Source of the DNA: Terrabacter terrigena
GTDB lineage: Bacteria; Actinomycetota; Actinomycetes; Actinomycetales; Dermatophilaceae
Assembly: GCF_042676085.1 (NCBI RefSeq)
Contig: NZ_JBHTKH010000006.1
Span: 62,001-126,000 of the forward strand
Direction: 5' to 3'
Length of the DNA: 64,000 nucleotides
Shown here: positions 24,862-35,215 of the stretch, one piece after another
Numbering within the stretch: the stretch's first letter is position 1
Layout of the letters: each line of letters opens with the position of its first letter
Notes under the pieces: generated by a model
What the model was told of the DNA's origin: nothing
The model's input: only the letters and a program-made list of their open reading frames with translations
The model's database searches: none
Position numbers and translations under genes: made by a program

Positions 24862-26058
24862 TCAGCCGACCCGGGAGAGGTCCGGTCTCAGCCGCAGCAC
24901 GACCAGCCCCTGCACGGCGCCGATGACCGCCAGCACCAGCCAGACCAGCGAGAGGCTGCCGCTCACGTCACGTACGAGTCCCATGGCGAGCGGGCCCACC
25001 GAGGCGATCCCGTAGGAGATGAGGAACGCCATCCCGGTCAGGCGACCGCTCGCGTCGGGGGTGCGGGCGTAGCGCACGAGCAGCACCAGCGCGAGCGAGA
25101 ACGCGGCGCCCTGCCCGAGCCCGGCGACGACCGCCCAGACCCACGGTGCGGCGAGCGGTGCGAACAGGATGCCGAGGCAGCCGAGCACGCCGAGGGCGGC
25201 GGCGGGCAGGAGCAGGCGACGCATGTCGGGGGTCTTGTCGCTGAGCACCGGCCCCAGCAGTCCCGACACGATCTGGGCGCCGCTGAAGGCCGCGGCGAGG
25301 TAGCCGGCCGACCCACGGGACCAGCCCTGCTCGACATACGTGGGGGCCAGCCAGGTGACGGCCGAGTAGAAGCACCAGGACTGCAGGGCGAGGTAGCCGG
25401 CGACGAGCCACGCCGTGCTGTGGCGCCAGGGGAGCCGACCGGGCCCTTCCTCGTCGGGAGTGTGGTGCGGGTTGGCGCGGACGGTGAACGGCGCCCAGGC
25501 GAGCACGCCCACGACCGCGACGACGGTCCAGGACCCGAGCGAGGCCTCCCAGCTGCCGAGACGGTCGGCGAGCGGCACGGCGACCGCGGAGCTGAGCGCG
25601 GCGCCGCCCATCATGGCCAGCATGTAGAGGCCGGTGACGAGGCCCGTCCGCTCGGGCGGGAAGAACGTCTTGACGAGGCGGGGCAGCAGCGTGCCCGCGA
25701 CGGCGATGCCCACCCCGCACAGGAACGTGCCGACGTAGAGGACGACGACGTTGCCCCCTGCGAAGCGGCCGGCCGTGCCCGCGACGATGCTGAGGGCAGC
25801 GGCCAGCACCGCGCCGGCGGCGCCCATCCGGTGGGCGATGCGGCTCGCGACCGGTGCGAAGAGTCCCATGCAGAGCACCGGCAGCGTCGTCAGCGCCCCG
25901 GCGGCCGCGTGGCTCAGGCCGAGGTCGGCCGAGATCGCGTCGAGCAGGGGCGGGACGCTCGTGATGGCCACGCGCAGGTTCGCGGCCACGGACACGAGCG
26001 CGACCGCCATGACCCAGACGGGTGGGAGGGGCCGGATCGCGGGGTCTGGTCGGAGCAC
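24862..26058 (-). CDS. CynX/NimT-type MFS transporter
   Basis: The protein has 398 residues with 12 predicted membrane helices. It starts WVMAVALVSVAANLRVAITSVPPLLDAI, and ANLRxAxTSVPPLL is the hallmark of the CynX/NimT (cyanate/2-nitroimidazole) group. The substrate is unknown. The GTG start lies two bases after the kinase stop, so the two form a small operon read leftward from 26.66 kb. Confidence 0.88.
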   Translation of the reverse strand: MLRPDPAIRPLPPVWVMAVALVSVAANLRVAITSVPPLLDAISADLGLSHAAAGALTTLPVLCMGLFAPVASRIAHRMGAAGAVLAAALSIVAGTAGRFAGGNVVVLYVGTFLCGVGIAVAGTLLPRLVKTFFPPERTGLVTGLYMLAMMGGAALSSAVAVPLADRLGSWEASLGSWTVVAVVGVLAWAPFTVRANPHHTPDEEGPGRLPWRHSTAWLVAGYLALQSWCFYSAVTWLAPTYVEQGWSRGSAGYLAAAFSGAQIVSGLLGPVLSDKTPDMRRLLLPAAALGVLGCLGILFAPLAAPWVWAVVAGLGQGAAFSLALVLLVRYARTPDASGRLTGMAFLISYGIASVGPLAMGLVRDVSGSLSLVWLVLAVIGAVQGLVVLRLRPDLSRVG

Positions 26059-26060
26059 CC

Positions 26061-26648
26061 TCAGAGAGTAGATGTGTCGATGACGAGGTCAGCGAGGCCC
26101 CTCGTCGAGTCGGCCGCGAAGAGAATTGCCTCCTGGTCGGCCCACCGCTGCCAGTGCGGCCCGTAGGCGTCGCCGTCGCGGGCGATGCCGCGTCTGCGGC
26201 GTAGGTTGACGTCGGCGTCGACGAAGACGGTCACGGCGGCATACGGCCGGGCGGGGCCGGCGCTCGCACCGCAGCCCTCGACGACCAGGAAGCGGCACGG
26301 GGGCACGCCCTGCGTGCCGGCCCAGCGGTCCCGGACCCAGCTCCAGAGGCGGTACTCCGCGTGCTCCCCGCGTGAGAGCGGCTCGAGCACCTGCCGGGTG
26401 AGCAGGCCCGGGGCCTGCGCGAGGCCGTCCCAGCCGGGGTAGAGGTGGTCCATGTGGAGCACGGCGACCGGACCGGCCGACGCCAGGGCGAGCTCGACCC
26501 CGCGGGCCAGGGTCGTCTTGCCCGCTCCGCTCGGCCCGTCGACGGCGACGACCACCACGTCGCCGCAGCGCGGTTGGGCGCCGAGTGCGAGGGACACGAC
26601 GGCGGCGACGTGCTCCTCGCGCGGCGGCGTCGTCACGTCGTCCCACAT
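26061..26648 (-). CDS. Uridine-kinase-like P-loop NTPase
   Basis: The protein has 195 residues. The Walker A motif is GPSGAGKTT (residues 38-46). The later segments AVLHMDHLYPGWDGLAQAPG and FLVVEGCGASAG match the uridine kinase/phosphoribulokinase-like group. The RRRRGIARDGDAYGPHWQRW region resembles the lid. The phosphorylated substrate is not known, and small actinobacterial proteins of this kind are often annotated only as ATP-binding. The gene is transcribed divergently from hisF. A TAGGGT box on its strand lies seven bases before the ATG, so the mRNA is probably leaderless. Confidence 0.85.
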   Translation of the reverse strand: MWDDVTTPPREEHVAAVVSLALGAQPRCGDVVVVAVDGPSGAGKTTLARGVELALASAGPVAVLHMDHLYPGWDGLAQAPGLLTRQVLEPLSRGEHAEYRLWSWVRDRWAGTQGVPPCRFLVVEGCGASAGPARPYAAVTVFVDADVNLRRRRGIARDGDAYGPHWQRWADQEAILFAADSTRGLADLVIDTSTL

Positions 26649-26655
26649 GGGCGCG

Positions 26656-26686
26656 ACCCTAGCCGGTCGCGGCGCTGGCCTAGCCT
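26656..26686. promoter_or_regulatory. Divergent leaderless promoters for the kinase and hisF
   Basis: On the minus strand a TAGGGT box (26661 down to 26656) lies seven bases before the kinase ATG. On the plus strand TAGCCT (26681-26686) lies six bases before the hisF ATG. Both units thus start within a 44-bp gap, leaving almost no room for separate regulators. Confidence 0.5.
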
Positions 26687-26692
26687 TGTCGC

Positions 26693-27466
26693 ATGCCGGT
26701 CGCCACGAGAGTCATCGCCTGCCTCGACGTCGACGCGGGCCGCGTCGTGAAGGGGGTCAACTTCGAGAACCTCCGCGACGCCGGTGACCCCGTCGAGCTC
26801 GCCAAGGTCTACGACGACCAGGGCGTCGACGAGCTGACCTTCCTCGACGTCACGGCGAGCAGCGGCAACCGCGAGACGACCTACGACGTGGTGCGACGCA
26901 CCGCCGAGCAGGTCTTCATCCCACTGACCGTCGGCGGCGGCGTACGCACCGCCGAGGACGTCGACCGCCTGCTGCGTGCCGGCGCCGACAAGGTCGGGGT
27001 CAACACGGCGGCGATCGCCCGCCCCGAGCTCATCGCCGAGATCGCGAGCCGCTTCGGGGCGCAGGTGCTCGTCCTGTCGGCCGACGTGCGACGCCGCCGC
27101 GGCGACGACGGCCGGCCGACCGACGACTTCGTCATGACGACGCACGGCGGGCGCACCCCCGTCGACCTCGACGCCGTCGAGTGGTGCGCCCGGGCGGCCG
27201 AGCTCGGAGCCGGCGAGATCCTGCTCAACTCCATGGACGCCGACGGCACCAAGGACGGCTTCGACGTCGAGCTCATCCGACGGGTCCGTGCAGCCGTCTC
27301 GGTGCCGGTCATCGCGAGCGGCGGCGCGGGCAGGGTCGAGCACTTCGCGCCGGCCGTCGCGGCCGGCGCCGACGCCGTCCTCGCCGCGAGCGTGTTCCAC
27401 TTCCGCGAGCTGACGGTCGGGCAGGTCAAGGAGGCGCTGCGAGCGGCGGGGGTCACCGTCCGCTGA
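26693..27466 (+). CDS. hisF: Imidazole glycerol phosphate synthase subunit HisF
   Basis: This is the cyclase subunit of IGP synthase, which links histidine and purine synthesis. It has 257 residues with a (beta-alpha)8 barrel. Catalytic Asp12 lies in VIACLDVDAG and Asp131 in SADVRRRRG. Phosphate-binding motifs are LTVGGGVRTAEDV and VIASGGAGRVEHF. hisH and hisA are not next to it, so the his genes are split. TAGCCT six bases upstream supports a leaderless ATG. It ends three bases before the convergent gene at 27470. Confidence 0.97.
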   Translation: MPVATRVIACLDVDAGRVVKGVNFENLRDAGDPVELAKVYDDQGVDELTFLDVTASSGNRETTYDVVRRTAEQVFIPLTVGGGVRTAEDVDRLLRAGADKVGVNTAAIARPELIAEIASRFGAQVLVLSADVRRRRGDDGRPTDDFVMTTHGGRTPVDLDAVEWCARAAELGAGEILLNSMDADGTKDGFDVELIRRVRAAVSVPVIASGGAGRVEHFAPAVAAGADAVLAASVFHFRELTVGQVKEALRAAGVTVR

Positions 27467-27469
27467 CGA

Positions 27470-28111
27470 TCAGCTGATGCCGAGCTCGGCCCCCTGGAGG
27501 GCGGCGATGTCGTCGGCGTCGCCCTCGAACCCCACCCGCGCGACGCCCTTGCGGCCGTACGCGTAGAGGACGAGCTCGCCGACGGGCGCGCGCAGCACCA
27601 CGGTGCCGTGGGCGTCGGGCAGCTTGGCGGCATACCGGCCGCGGCCGTCGGCGATGAGCACGATGCCGGTGGGCGCCTTGCGGAACATCAGGCGCGCGGA
27701 GCGGCGCAGCGCCGACCACAGCTTGCCCTCGAGCTGCGGCGCGAGCTCGCGCGGCGCCCACCCCGCCTGCGCCCGGCGGACGTCCTCGTGGTGCACGAAG
27801 AACTCGATGAGGTTGGTGATCTCGTCGACCTTGGCGTTGGACATCGGGTTCCAGGCGGGAGCGCCCCGACGCACCCGGTCGACGACCGCGGCGTAGTCGC
27901 CGTTCGCGATCCTGCGCTGCTCGCGGTCGAGGTGGCCCCCGAGGAAGGGCACGAAACGGCCGACCGAGAGATCGGGGCGGTTCTCGCGCACGAGCAGGTG
28001 GGCGGCGAGGTCGCGCGTCTGCCAGCCCTCGCACAGGGTCGGCCGGTCGGGCCCGAGACGGTCGAGCTCGTCGCAGAGCAGGAGGCGTTCGGACCTGGCG
28101 TGGCGCGTCAT
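27470..28111 (-). CDS. TIGR03085-type protein (mycothiol-dependent maleylpyruvate isomerase-like N-terminus)
   Basis: The protein has 213 residues. It starts MTRHARSERLLLCDELDRLG and carries the DinB/MDMPI-like helical motif TLCEGWQTRDLAAHLLVREN, whose histidine is part of the metal site in this superfamily. The second segment VDEITNLIEFFVHHEDVRRA adds more histidines. The C-terminal half is beta-rich. These proteins are widespread in actinobacteria, possibly mycothiol-linked, with no proven reaction. CAGGAT lies six bases upstream of the ATG. It is convergent with hisF. Confidence 0.85.
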   Translation of the reverse strand: MTRHARSERLLLCDELDRLGPDRPTLCEGWQTRDLAAHLLVRENRPDLSVGRFVPFLGGHLDREQRRIANGDYAAVVDRVRRGAPAWNPMSNAKVDEITNLIEFFVHHEDVRRAQAGWAPRELAPQLEGKLWSALRRSARLMFRKAPTGIVLIADGRGRYAAKLPDAHGTVVLRAPVGELVLYAYGRKGVARVGFEGDADDIAALQGAELGIS

Positions 28112-28180
28112 GTCCTCATCCTGTCAGGGTCGCCGGCGAGGCCACGAACAACTCGTTGGATCGCGGGGCCCTCGCCTCCG

Positions 28181-28186
28181 TAGGGT
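28181..28186 (+). promoter_or_regulatory. Leaderless -10 box of the double GNAT gene
   Basis: TAGGGT lies six bases before the GTG at 28193, with TTGGAT (28156-28161) as a possible -35 at 19 bp. This is one of the better promoter candidates of this class here. Confidence 0.5.
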
Positions 28187-28192
28187 CGGACG

Positions 28193-29218
28193 GTGATCGA
28201 GCTCGTGCGCCCCACCGTGGACCTCCGCGACGGCTGGTGGGAGCTGGTCGACGACTTCGGCGGCGCGACGATCCACGGGTCGGGCTACCACGCGAGGGAC
28301 CGCGAGGTGCTCGGTGAGGCCAGGGTCTTCGCGGAGTGGGTCGACTGGCTCGGTCGGCAGCAGGAGCACCCAGACGAGCCGCTCCCGCCCGAGCGCGTGC
28401 CGTCCTCGTACCGCTGGGTCCTCGACGACGGACACCTGGTCGGCACCATCGCGGTCCGCCACGCCCTCACCCCGTCGCTCGTCGCCGAGGGCGGCCACAT
28501 CGGGTATGCTGTCCGCCCCGCCGCGCGTCGCCGCGGGGTCGCGACCGCCGCCCTCACCCAGGCGCTGCGCATCGCAGCGCGCCGGGGCATCGACCCGGTT
28601 CTCGTGACGTGCGACCGCAGCAACATGGCGTCCGCGCGCACCATCACCGCCTGTGGCGGGGTGCTCGAGGACTCGCGCGACGGGGTGCTGCGCCACTGGC
28701 TGCGCACGGGCGCGCCGGCAGCGCCCATCGGATCCGGCCCGATCGAGACGCACCTCGCCACCCTCGTGCCGGTCACGTGGGACGAGGCGCGCGCCATGGT
28801 GGCCGGCTCACGGCATCGCGGCTGGGCCCCGGGCTACCCGCGCGAGGACGACCTCGACGCGGTGCGCACCATGACGTCGGACGGCCCCGACCCGTGGACG
28901 CCGCGGCACGTCGTGCGGCGCTCCGACGGGCTCGCGGTCGGCACCATCGGCTGCTTCGGACCGCCCGTGGACGGCGTCGTCGAGGTCGGCTACGGCCTCG
29001 TCGAGCCGGCCCGCGGCACCGGTCTGATGACCGACGTCCTCTCGGGGATGGTGCGGGCGATCGAGGCCGCCGGGCTCCGCGTCGTCGCGCACACCCTGCC
29101 CGACAACGTCCCGAGCCACCGGGTCCTCGCCCGGCTCGGTTTCGTGCGCGAGGACGAGACCGGGCCGGAGTGGCTCTGGGTGAGGCGAAGCGGTGCAGGC
29201 GTTGTCGGCACTGCGTGA
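28193..29218 (+). CDS. Tandem GNAT acetyltransferase
   Basis: The protein has 341 residues and two GNAT folds. Domain 1 (about 1-175) has the acetyl-CoA loop region GHIGYAVRPAARRRGVATAAL, where RRRGVATAAL is the RxxGxG/A motif, and RSNMASARTITACGG. Domain 2 (about 185-335) has VGYGLVEPARGTGLMTDVLSG and NVPSHRVLARLGF. Domain 1 resembles YkkB/GNAT proteins acting on small molecules; the substrates are unknown. It stands alone, 60 bp before an ABC exporter. Confidence 0.87.
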   Translation: MIELVRPTVDLRDGWWELVDDFGGATIHGSGYHARDREVLGEARVFAEWVDWLGRQQEHPDEPLPPERVPSSYRWVLDDGHLVGTIAVRHALTPSLVAEGGHIGYAVRPAARRRGVATAALTQALRIAARRGIDPVLVTCDRSNMASARTITACGGVLEDSRDGVLRHWLRTGAPAAPIGSGPIETHLATLVPVTWDEARAMVAGSRHRGWAPGYPREDDLDAVRTMTSDGPDPWTPRHVVRRSDGLAVGTIGCFGPPVDGVVEVGYGLVEPARGTGLMTDVLSGMVRAIEAAGLRVVAHTLPDNVPSHRVLARLGFVREDETGPEWLWVRRSGAGVVGTA

Positions 29219-29278
29219 GAGGCTGAGGGGTCGACCGGAGAGCAGAGCACCAGCAGAGCACCAGGGGAGCCGAACAGC

Positions 29279-31155
29279 GTGAACGTCCCGACCACCTCGA
29301 CCCTGCGGGAGGGTCTCGCCGTCATCGGCCGGGGCATCAAGGGGCAGCCCCGGTGGTTCGCCCTCGCCGTCGTGGGCAGCGTCGTCTACGGCGTCATGAC
29401 GAGCCTCACGGCAGCGGCCATCGGCTACGTCGTCAAGCGGGCGGTCACCCCCGCGATCGAGGCCCGTCACGTCACCTCGTCGCAGCTGTGGTTCATCGGC
29501 GGCGTCATGGCGGCCGTCGTCCTCACCACCACCGTCGGTGTCATCGGGCGACGCCTCGCCGGCGGCGTCGCGATGTTCAACCTCGGCGCGATGTACCGCC
29601 GCCGGGTCACACGCCAGTACCTCCGGCTCCCGCTCAGCTGGCACCACAAGCACCCCTCGGGGCAGCTGCTGTCCAACGCCAACGCCGACGTCGAGGCGAC
29701 GTGGAACATCTTCGCGCCCCTGCCGATGGCGCTCGGCGTCGTCGTCATGCTCGTCTTCGGCATCGTCCAGATGGTCGTCGTCGACCCCTGGCTGGCACTC
29801 GTCGGTCTCACCGTCTTCCCGATGCTCTTCCTCGCCAACGTCGCCTTCCAGCGCGCGATGTCACCACGGGTCACGCGGGCCCAGCAGCTGCGGGCCGACG
29901 TCTCCGAGGTGGCCCACGAGAGCTTCGAGGCGGCGCTCATCGTCAAGTCCCTCGGCCGCGAGGACCACGAGGCCGAGCGCTTCCGCACGGTCACCGACGA
30001 GCTGCGCGACGCCAACATCGACGTCGGACGCACCCGTGGCAGGTTCGACCCCGCCATCGAGGCCATCCCGACCATCGGCACGCTCGCCGTCCTCTTCGTC
30101 GGCACGCTGCGGGTGAGCAGCGGGCTCCTGTCGGCTGCCGAGGTCGTCCAGATCGCCTACCTCTTCTCCATCCTCGCCTTCCCCGTGCGGGCGCTCGGCT
30201 GGGTGCTCGCCGAGCTGCCACGTGCGGTCGTCGGCTGGAACCGCGTCTCCGCCGTGCTCGACGCGACCGGCAGCATGCAGTACGCCGAGCGCTCGCTGCC
30301 CACCGGCGCCCCGAGCCACCTGCAGGCCGAGCGCCTCGCGTACGCCTACGAGATCGTGACCGAGGACGGCGCGGCCGACCTCAACCCGGCGATCGTCGAC
30401 GTCACCCTGGACGTGGCGCCCGGGTCGACGGTCGCGATCGTGGGCCCCACCGGCAGCGGCAAGTCCACCCTCACCAACCTCGTGATGCGCCTCGTCGACC
30501 CCGACAGCGGGGCCGTGCTGCTCGACGGCGTCGACCTGCGCGAGGTCCGTCACGGGGGCATCAGCCAGGTCGCGGCCCTCGTGGCTCAGCAGACCTTCAT
30601 GTTCGACGACAGTGTCCGCGGCAACATCACCCTGGGCGCGGCCCACGACGACGACAGCGTCTGGCGAGCCCTCCACGTCGCGCAGGGGGCGACCTTCGTC
30701 GAGCGGCTGCCCGACGGCCTCGAGACCCACGTCGGCGAACGCGGGGCGAGCCTCTCCGGCGGCCAGCGTCAACGCATCGCCCTGGCCCGCGCGGTGATCC
30801 GCCGGCCGCAGCTGCTCATCCTCGACGACGCCACGTCGGCGGTCGACCCGAGTGTCGAGCAGGCGATCCTCGGCGGGCTGCGCGAGGCGAGCTCGGGCAC
30901 CACGGTCCTCGTCGTCGCCTACCGCATGGCGACGATCCTGCTCGCCGACGAGGTCGTGTACGTCGAGGACGGCCGCGTCGTCGACCACGGCTCGCACGCC
31001 CAGCTGCTCGGCCGGTGCGCCGGCTACGAATGGCTCGTGACGGCATACGCCCGCGAGGCCGCCGAGCGCGAGGCCATCGCCGCCGACGAGGAGTTCGGCG
31101 ACGACCTGCGCCTCGACGACGACCCCGGGCGGGGCCCGGCCGAGGAGGTCTCCCG

Positions 31156-31159
<4 letters not shown>
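29279..31159 (+). CDS. ABC exporter subunit with degenerate ATP site
   Basis: The protein has 626 residues. A six-helix type IV exporter transmembrane domain (about 1-330) is followed by an ATP-binding domain with GPTGSGKST (about 389) and signature LSGGQRQRIALARA. The usual Walker B Glu is Asp: LLILDDATS, Asp517. The switch His is Tyr548 (VVAYRMAT). These two changes are typical of the non-catalytic half of heterodimeric exporters. An acidic tail follows. The GTG start is not backed by a strong ribosome site. Its stop overlaps the partner gene (ATGA). Confidence 0.92.
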
Positions 31160-32967
<1,808 letters not shown>

Positions 32968-32972
32968 CCCGG

Positions 32973-32993
32973 GCGGGCGTCCCGTGCGCCCGC
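32973..32993 (+). terminator. GC hairpin after the ABC exporter genes
   Basis: GCGGGCG (32973-32979) and CGCCCGC (32987-32993) form a 7-bp perfect stem with a seven-base loop just after the stop codon. There is no U-tract, so its function as a terminator is likely but not certain. Confidence 0.4.
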
Positions 32994-33081
32994 ACGCCGC
33001 GTTGGGTGCCGAACACGCTGTTCTGACGGTGCTTTCGAGACCGAGCGCTGAGCTGGACGGGGGCGACGGCACAATGGCGGC

Positions 33082-33522
33082 GTGACCGACTCCACCGTCC
33101 CGACCGACCCGACCGACCCGGCTGACCCGACCGACCCGGCTGACCCGACGCCGGATCCGACCGCGCTCGACCCGAACGTCGCCACCCTGCTCAAGCGCGA
33201 CCCGCACGGGCTCGTGGCGGCGGTCGTGCAGCAGCACGACACCGGTGAGGTGCTCATGGTCGGCTGGATGGACGACGAGGCGCTCCGGCGCACGCTCACC
33301 GAGGGCCGCGTCACGTTCTGGTCGCGCAGCCGGCAGGAGTACTGGCGCAAGGGCGACACGAGCGGGCACGTGCAGTGGGTCAAGGGCGTGCGCCTCGACT
33401 GCGACGGCGACGCGCTGCTCGTCAGCGTCGACCAGGTCGGGGCCGCCTGCCACACCGGCGACCGCACCTGTTTCGACGCGCGCGTGCTGCCGGCCGCTGT
33501 CGGCGAACCCGACCCCGCCTGA
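33082..33522 (+). CDS. hisI: Phosphoribosyl-AMP cyclohydrolase HisI
   Basis: The enzyme catalyses the third step of histidine synthesis. It has 146 residues. The core (about 38-140) contains GLVAAVVQQHDTGEVLMVGW, FWSRSRQEYWRKGDTSGH (with HVQWVKGVRLDCDGD following) and the cysteines GAACHTGDRTCF that bind zinc. Residues 7-23 are a Pro/Asp/Thr/Ala repeat made by an 18-bp tandem repeat in the DNA (33106-33141, two perfect copies). CACAAT lies six bases before the GTG, suggesting a leaderless mRNA. HisE is separate, so this is a monofunctional HisI. Confidence 0.96.
   Translation: MTDSTVPTDPTDPADPTDPADPTPDPTALDPNVATLLKRDPHGLVAAVVQQHDTGEVLMVGWMDDEALRRTLTEGRVTFWSRSRQEYWRKGDTSGHVQWVKGVRLDCDGDALLVSVDQVGAACHTGDRTCFDARVLPAAVGEPDPA
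33106..33141 (+). repeat. 18-bp tandem repeat in the hisI N-terminus
   Basis: Two perfect copies of GACCCGACCGACCCGGCT are followed by a partial third copy. They encode the DPTDPA repeats ahead of the conserved HisI core. Such repeats can change in copy number. Confidence 0.8.
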
Positions 33523-33530
33523 CCCCCCAA

Positions 33531-33585
33531 CCGTCACGAGAGGCCGTCTCCGGCCCCTCGTGACGGTCGGCTGGCCTCTCGACGG
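33531..33585 (+). terminator. Hairpin after hisI with an alternative pairing before trpE
   Basis: Hairpin A pairs CCGTCACGAG (33531-33540) plus GGCCG with CGGCC plus CTCGTGACGG (33557-33566). The left arm can alternatively pair with GGCCTCTCGACGG (33573-33585), about 13 pairs with a two-base bulge. The two structures exclude each other. There is no U-tract. It may be a plain terminator, or an attenuator-like switch for transcripts running from hisI into trpE. Confidence 0.5.
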
Positions 33586-33619
33586 TCGAGCCGGCGACGC
33601 GGCACCCGGGGGCGTGGGC

Positions 33620-33625
33620 CAGAAT
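33620..33625 (+). promoter_or_regulatory. Leaderless -10 box of trpE
   Basis: CAGAAT lies six bases before the GTG at 33632. No -35 match is evident. It would start the trp operon at the trpE start codon itself, leaving no room for a leader-peptide attenuator. Confidence 0.45.
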
Positions 33626-33631
33626 GGGCCG

Positions 33632-35215
33632 GTGCCCGACTCGAACACCTCGCTCGCTGCCGCGCCCGCGCCACACGCAGACCTCGCGTGGGGCCGCACC
33701 TGGCCGAGCCTCGAGGTCTTCACCGAGCTCGCGCTCGAGCACCGTCGCGTCATCCCGGTCGTACGCCGGGTGCTCGCCGACGCCGAGACCCCCGTGGGCG
33801 TCTACCGCAAGCTCGCGAAGGACGCTCCGGGCACCTTCCTGCTCGAGTCCGCAGAGCACGGCGGCGTGTGGTCGCGCTACTCGATCGTCGGGGCACGGAG
33901 CGCGGCGACGCTGACCGAGCGCGACGGCGCGGCCCACTGGATCGGCGACCCGCCGGTCGGGCTGCCGGTCGACGGTGACCCGACGGCTGCGATCCGCGAC
34001 ACGGTCGCCGCGCTGGCCACACCGCGTACGCCCGGGTTGCCACCTCTGACGGGCGGGCTGGTCGGCGCGATCACCTACGACGCCGTGCGCCACTGGGAGA
34101 AGGTCCCCGACGGCGGACGCGACGACCTCGGGCTGCCCGAGGTCGCGATGATGCTCGCCACCGACCTCGCGGTGTTCGACCACAGCGACGGCTCGCTGCT
34201 GCTCGTCGCGAACGCCGTCAACCACGACGCGACCGACGAGCGCATCGAGGACGCCTGGGCCGACGCGGTCGCCAGGCTCGACCGGATGACCGACGAGCTC
34301 GCCGCGCCGGCGCCCAGCACGGTGGCGACCATCGAGCCGCTCTCGAGCGAGCCGACGAGCAGCCACACGCGGGCCGCGTTCGAGGACATGGTCGAGGAGG
34401 CCAAGGAGGCGATCCGCGGCGGCGAGGCCTTCCAGATCGTCGTCTCGCAGCGCTTCACCGTGCCGTGCGCCGCCGACTCGCTCGACGTCTACCGGGCGCT
34501 GCGGGTCAGCAACCCCAGCCCCTACATGTACCTGCTGCGCCTGCCGCACCCCGACGGCTCGTCGTACGACATCGTCGGTTCGAGCCCCGAGGCCCTCATC
34601 AAGGTCACCGGCCGGCAGGCGATCACGCACCCCATCGCCGGCTCGCGTCCGCGCGGGAAGAGCCCCGACCACGACGCGCACCTCGCCGAGGAGCTGCTCG
34701 GCGACGCCAAGGAGCGGGCCGAGCACCTCATGCTCGTCGACCTGGCACGCAACGACCTCCAGCGGATCTGCCGGGCGGGCACCGTCGACACCGTCGACTT
34801 CATGTCGGTCCGGCGCTACAGCCACATCATGCACATCGAGTCGACCGTGGTCGGTGACCTGCGCGACGACCAGAGCGCCTACGACGCCCTCGTCGCGACG
34901 TTCCCGGCGGGCACGCTGAGCGGGGCGCCGAAGCCGCGGGCGATGGCGCTCATCGACGACTACGAGGGCCTGCGCCGCGGTCTCTACGGCGGCGTCGTCG
35001 GCTACCTCGACTTCTCCGGCGACCTCGACATGGCCATCGCCATCCGCACGGCCCTCATCAAGGACGGCCGGGCCCACGTGCAGGCCGGGGCCGGGATCGT
35101 GGCGGACTCGGTGCCGCACCTGGAGTACGAGGAGACCATCAACAAGGCAGCCGCCGCGCTGCGGGCCGTCGCCGCGGCCGGGGGACTGCGACCGCTGGGA
35201 AACCACCGGGCATGA
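33632..35215 (+). CDS. trpE: Anthranilate synthase component I
   Basis: The enzyme makes anthranilate from chorismate, the first step of tryptophan synthesis. It has 527 residues. GTFLLESAEHGGVWSRYS (about 68-85) contains the LLES feedback tryptophan-binding motif. The chorismate domain shows FQIVVSQRF, RYSHIMHIESTV and TFPAGTLSGAPKPRAM. No trpG is nearby, so the glutamine amidotransferase subunit must be elsewhere. Its stop overlaps the next gene as ATGA. Confidence 0.96.
   Translation: MPDSNTSLAAAPAPHADLAWGRTWPSLEVFTELALEHRRVIPVVRRVLADAETPVGVYRKLAKDAPGTFLLESAEHGGVWSRYSIVGARSAATLTERDGAAHWIGDPPVGLPVDGDPTAAIRDTVAALATPRTPGLPPLTGGLVGAITYDAVRHWEKVPDGGRDDLGLPEVAMMLATDLAVFDHSDGSLLLVANAVNHDATDERIEDAWADAVARLDRMTDELAAPAPSTVATIEPLSSEPTSSHTRAAFEDMVEEAKEAIRGGEAFQIVVSQRFTVPCAADSLDVYRALRVSNPSPYMYLLRLPHPDGSSYDIVGSSPEALIKVTGRQAITHPIAGSRPRGKSPDHDAHLAEELLGDAKERAEHLMLVDLARNDLQRICRAGTVDTVDFMSVRRYSHIMHIESTVVGDLRDDQSAYDALVATFPAGTLSGAPKPRAMALIDDYEGLRRGLYGGVVGYLDFSGDLDMAIAIRTALIKDGRAHVQAGAGIVADSVPHLEYEETINKAAAALRAVAAAGGLRPLGNHRA

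Noticed and set aside
33523..33631. Classical trp leader peptide attenuator
   Set aside because: No short frame with consecutive Trp codons exists between hisI and trpE; only the competing hairpins are seen.
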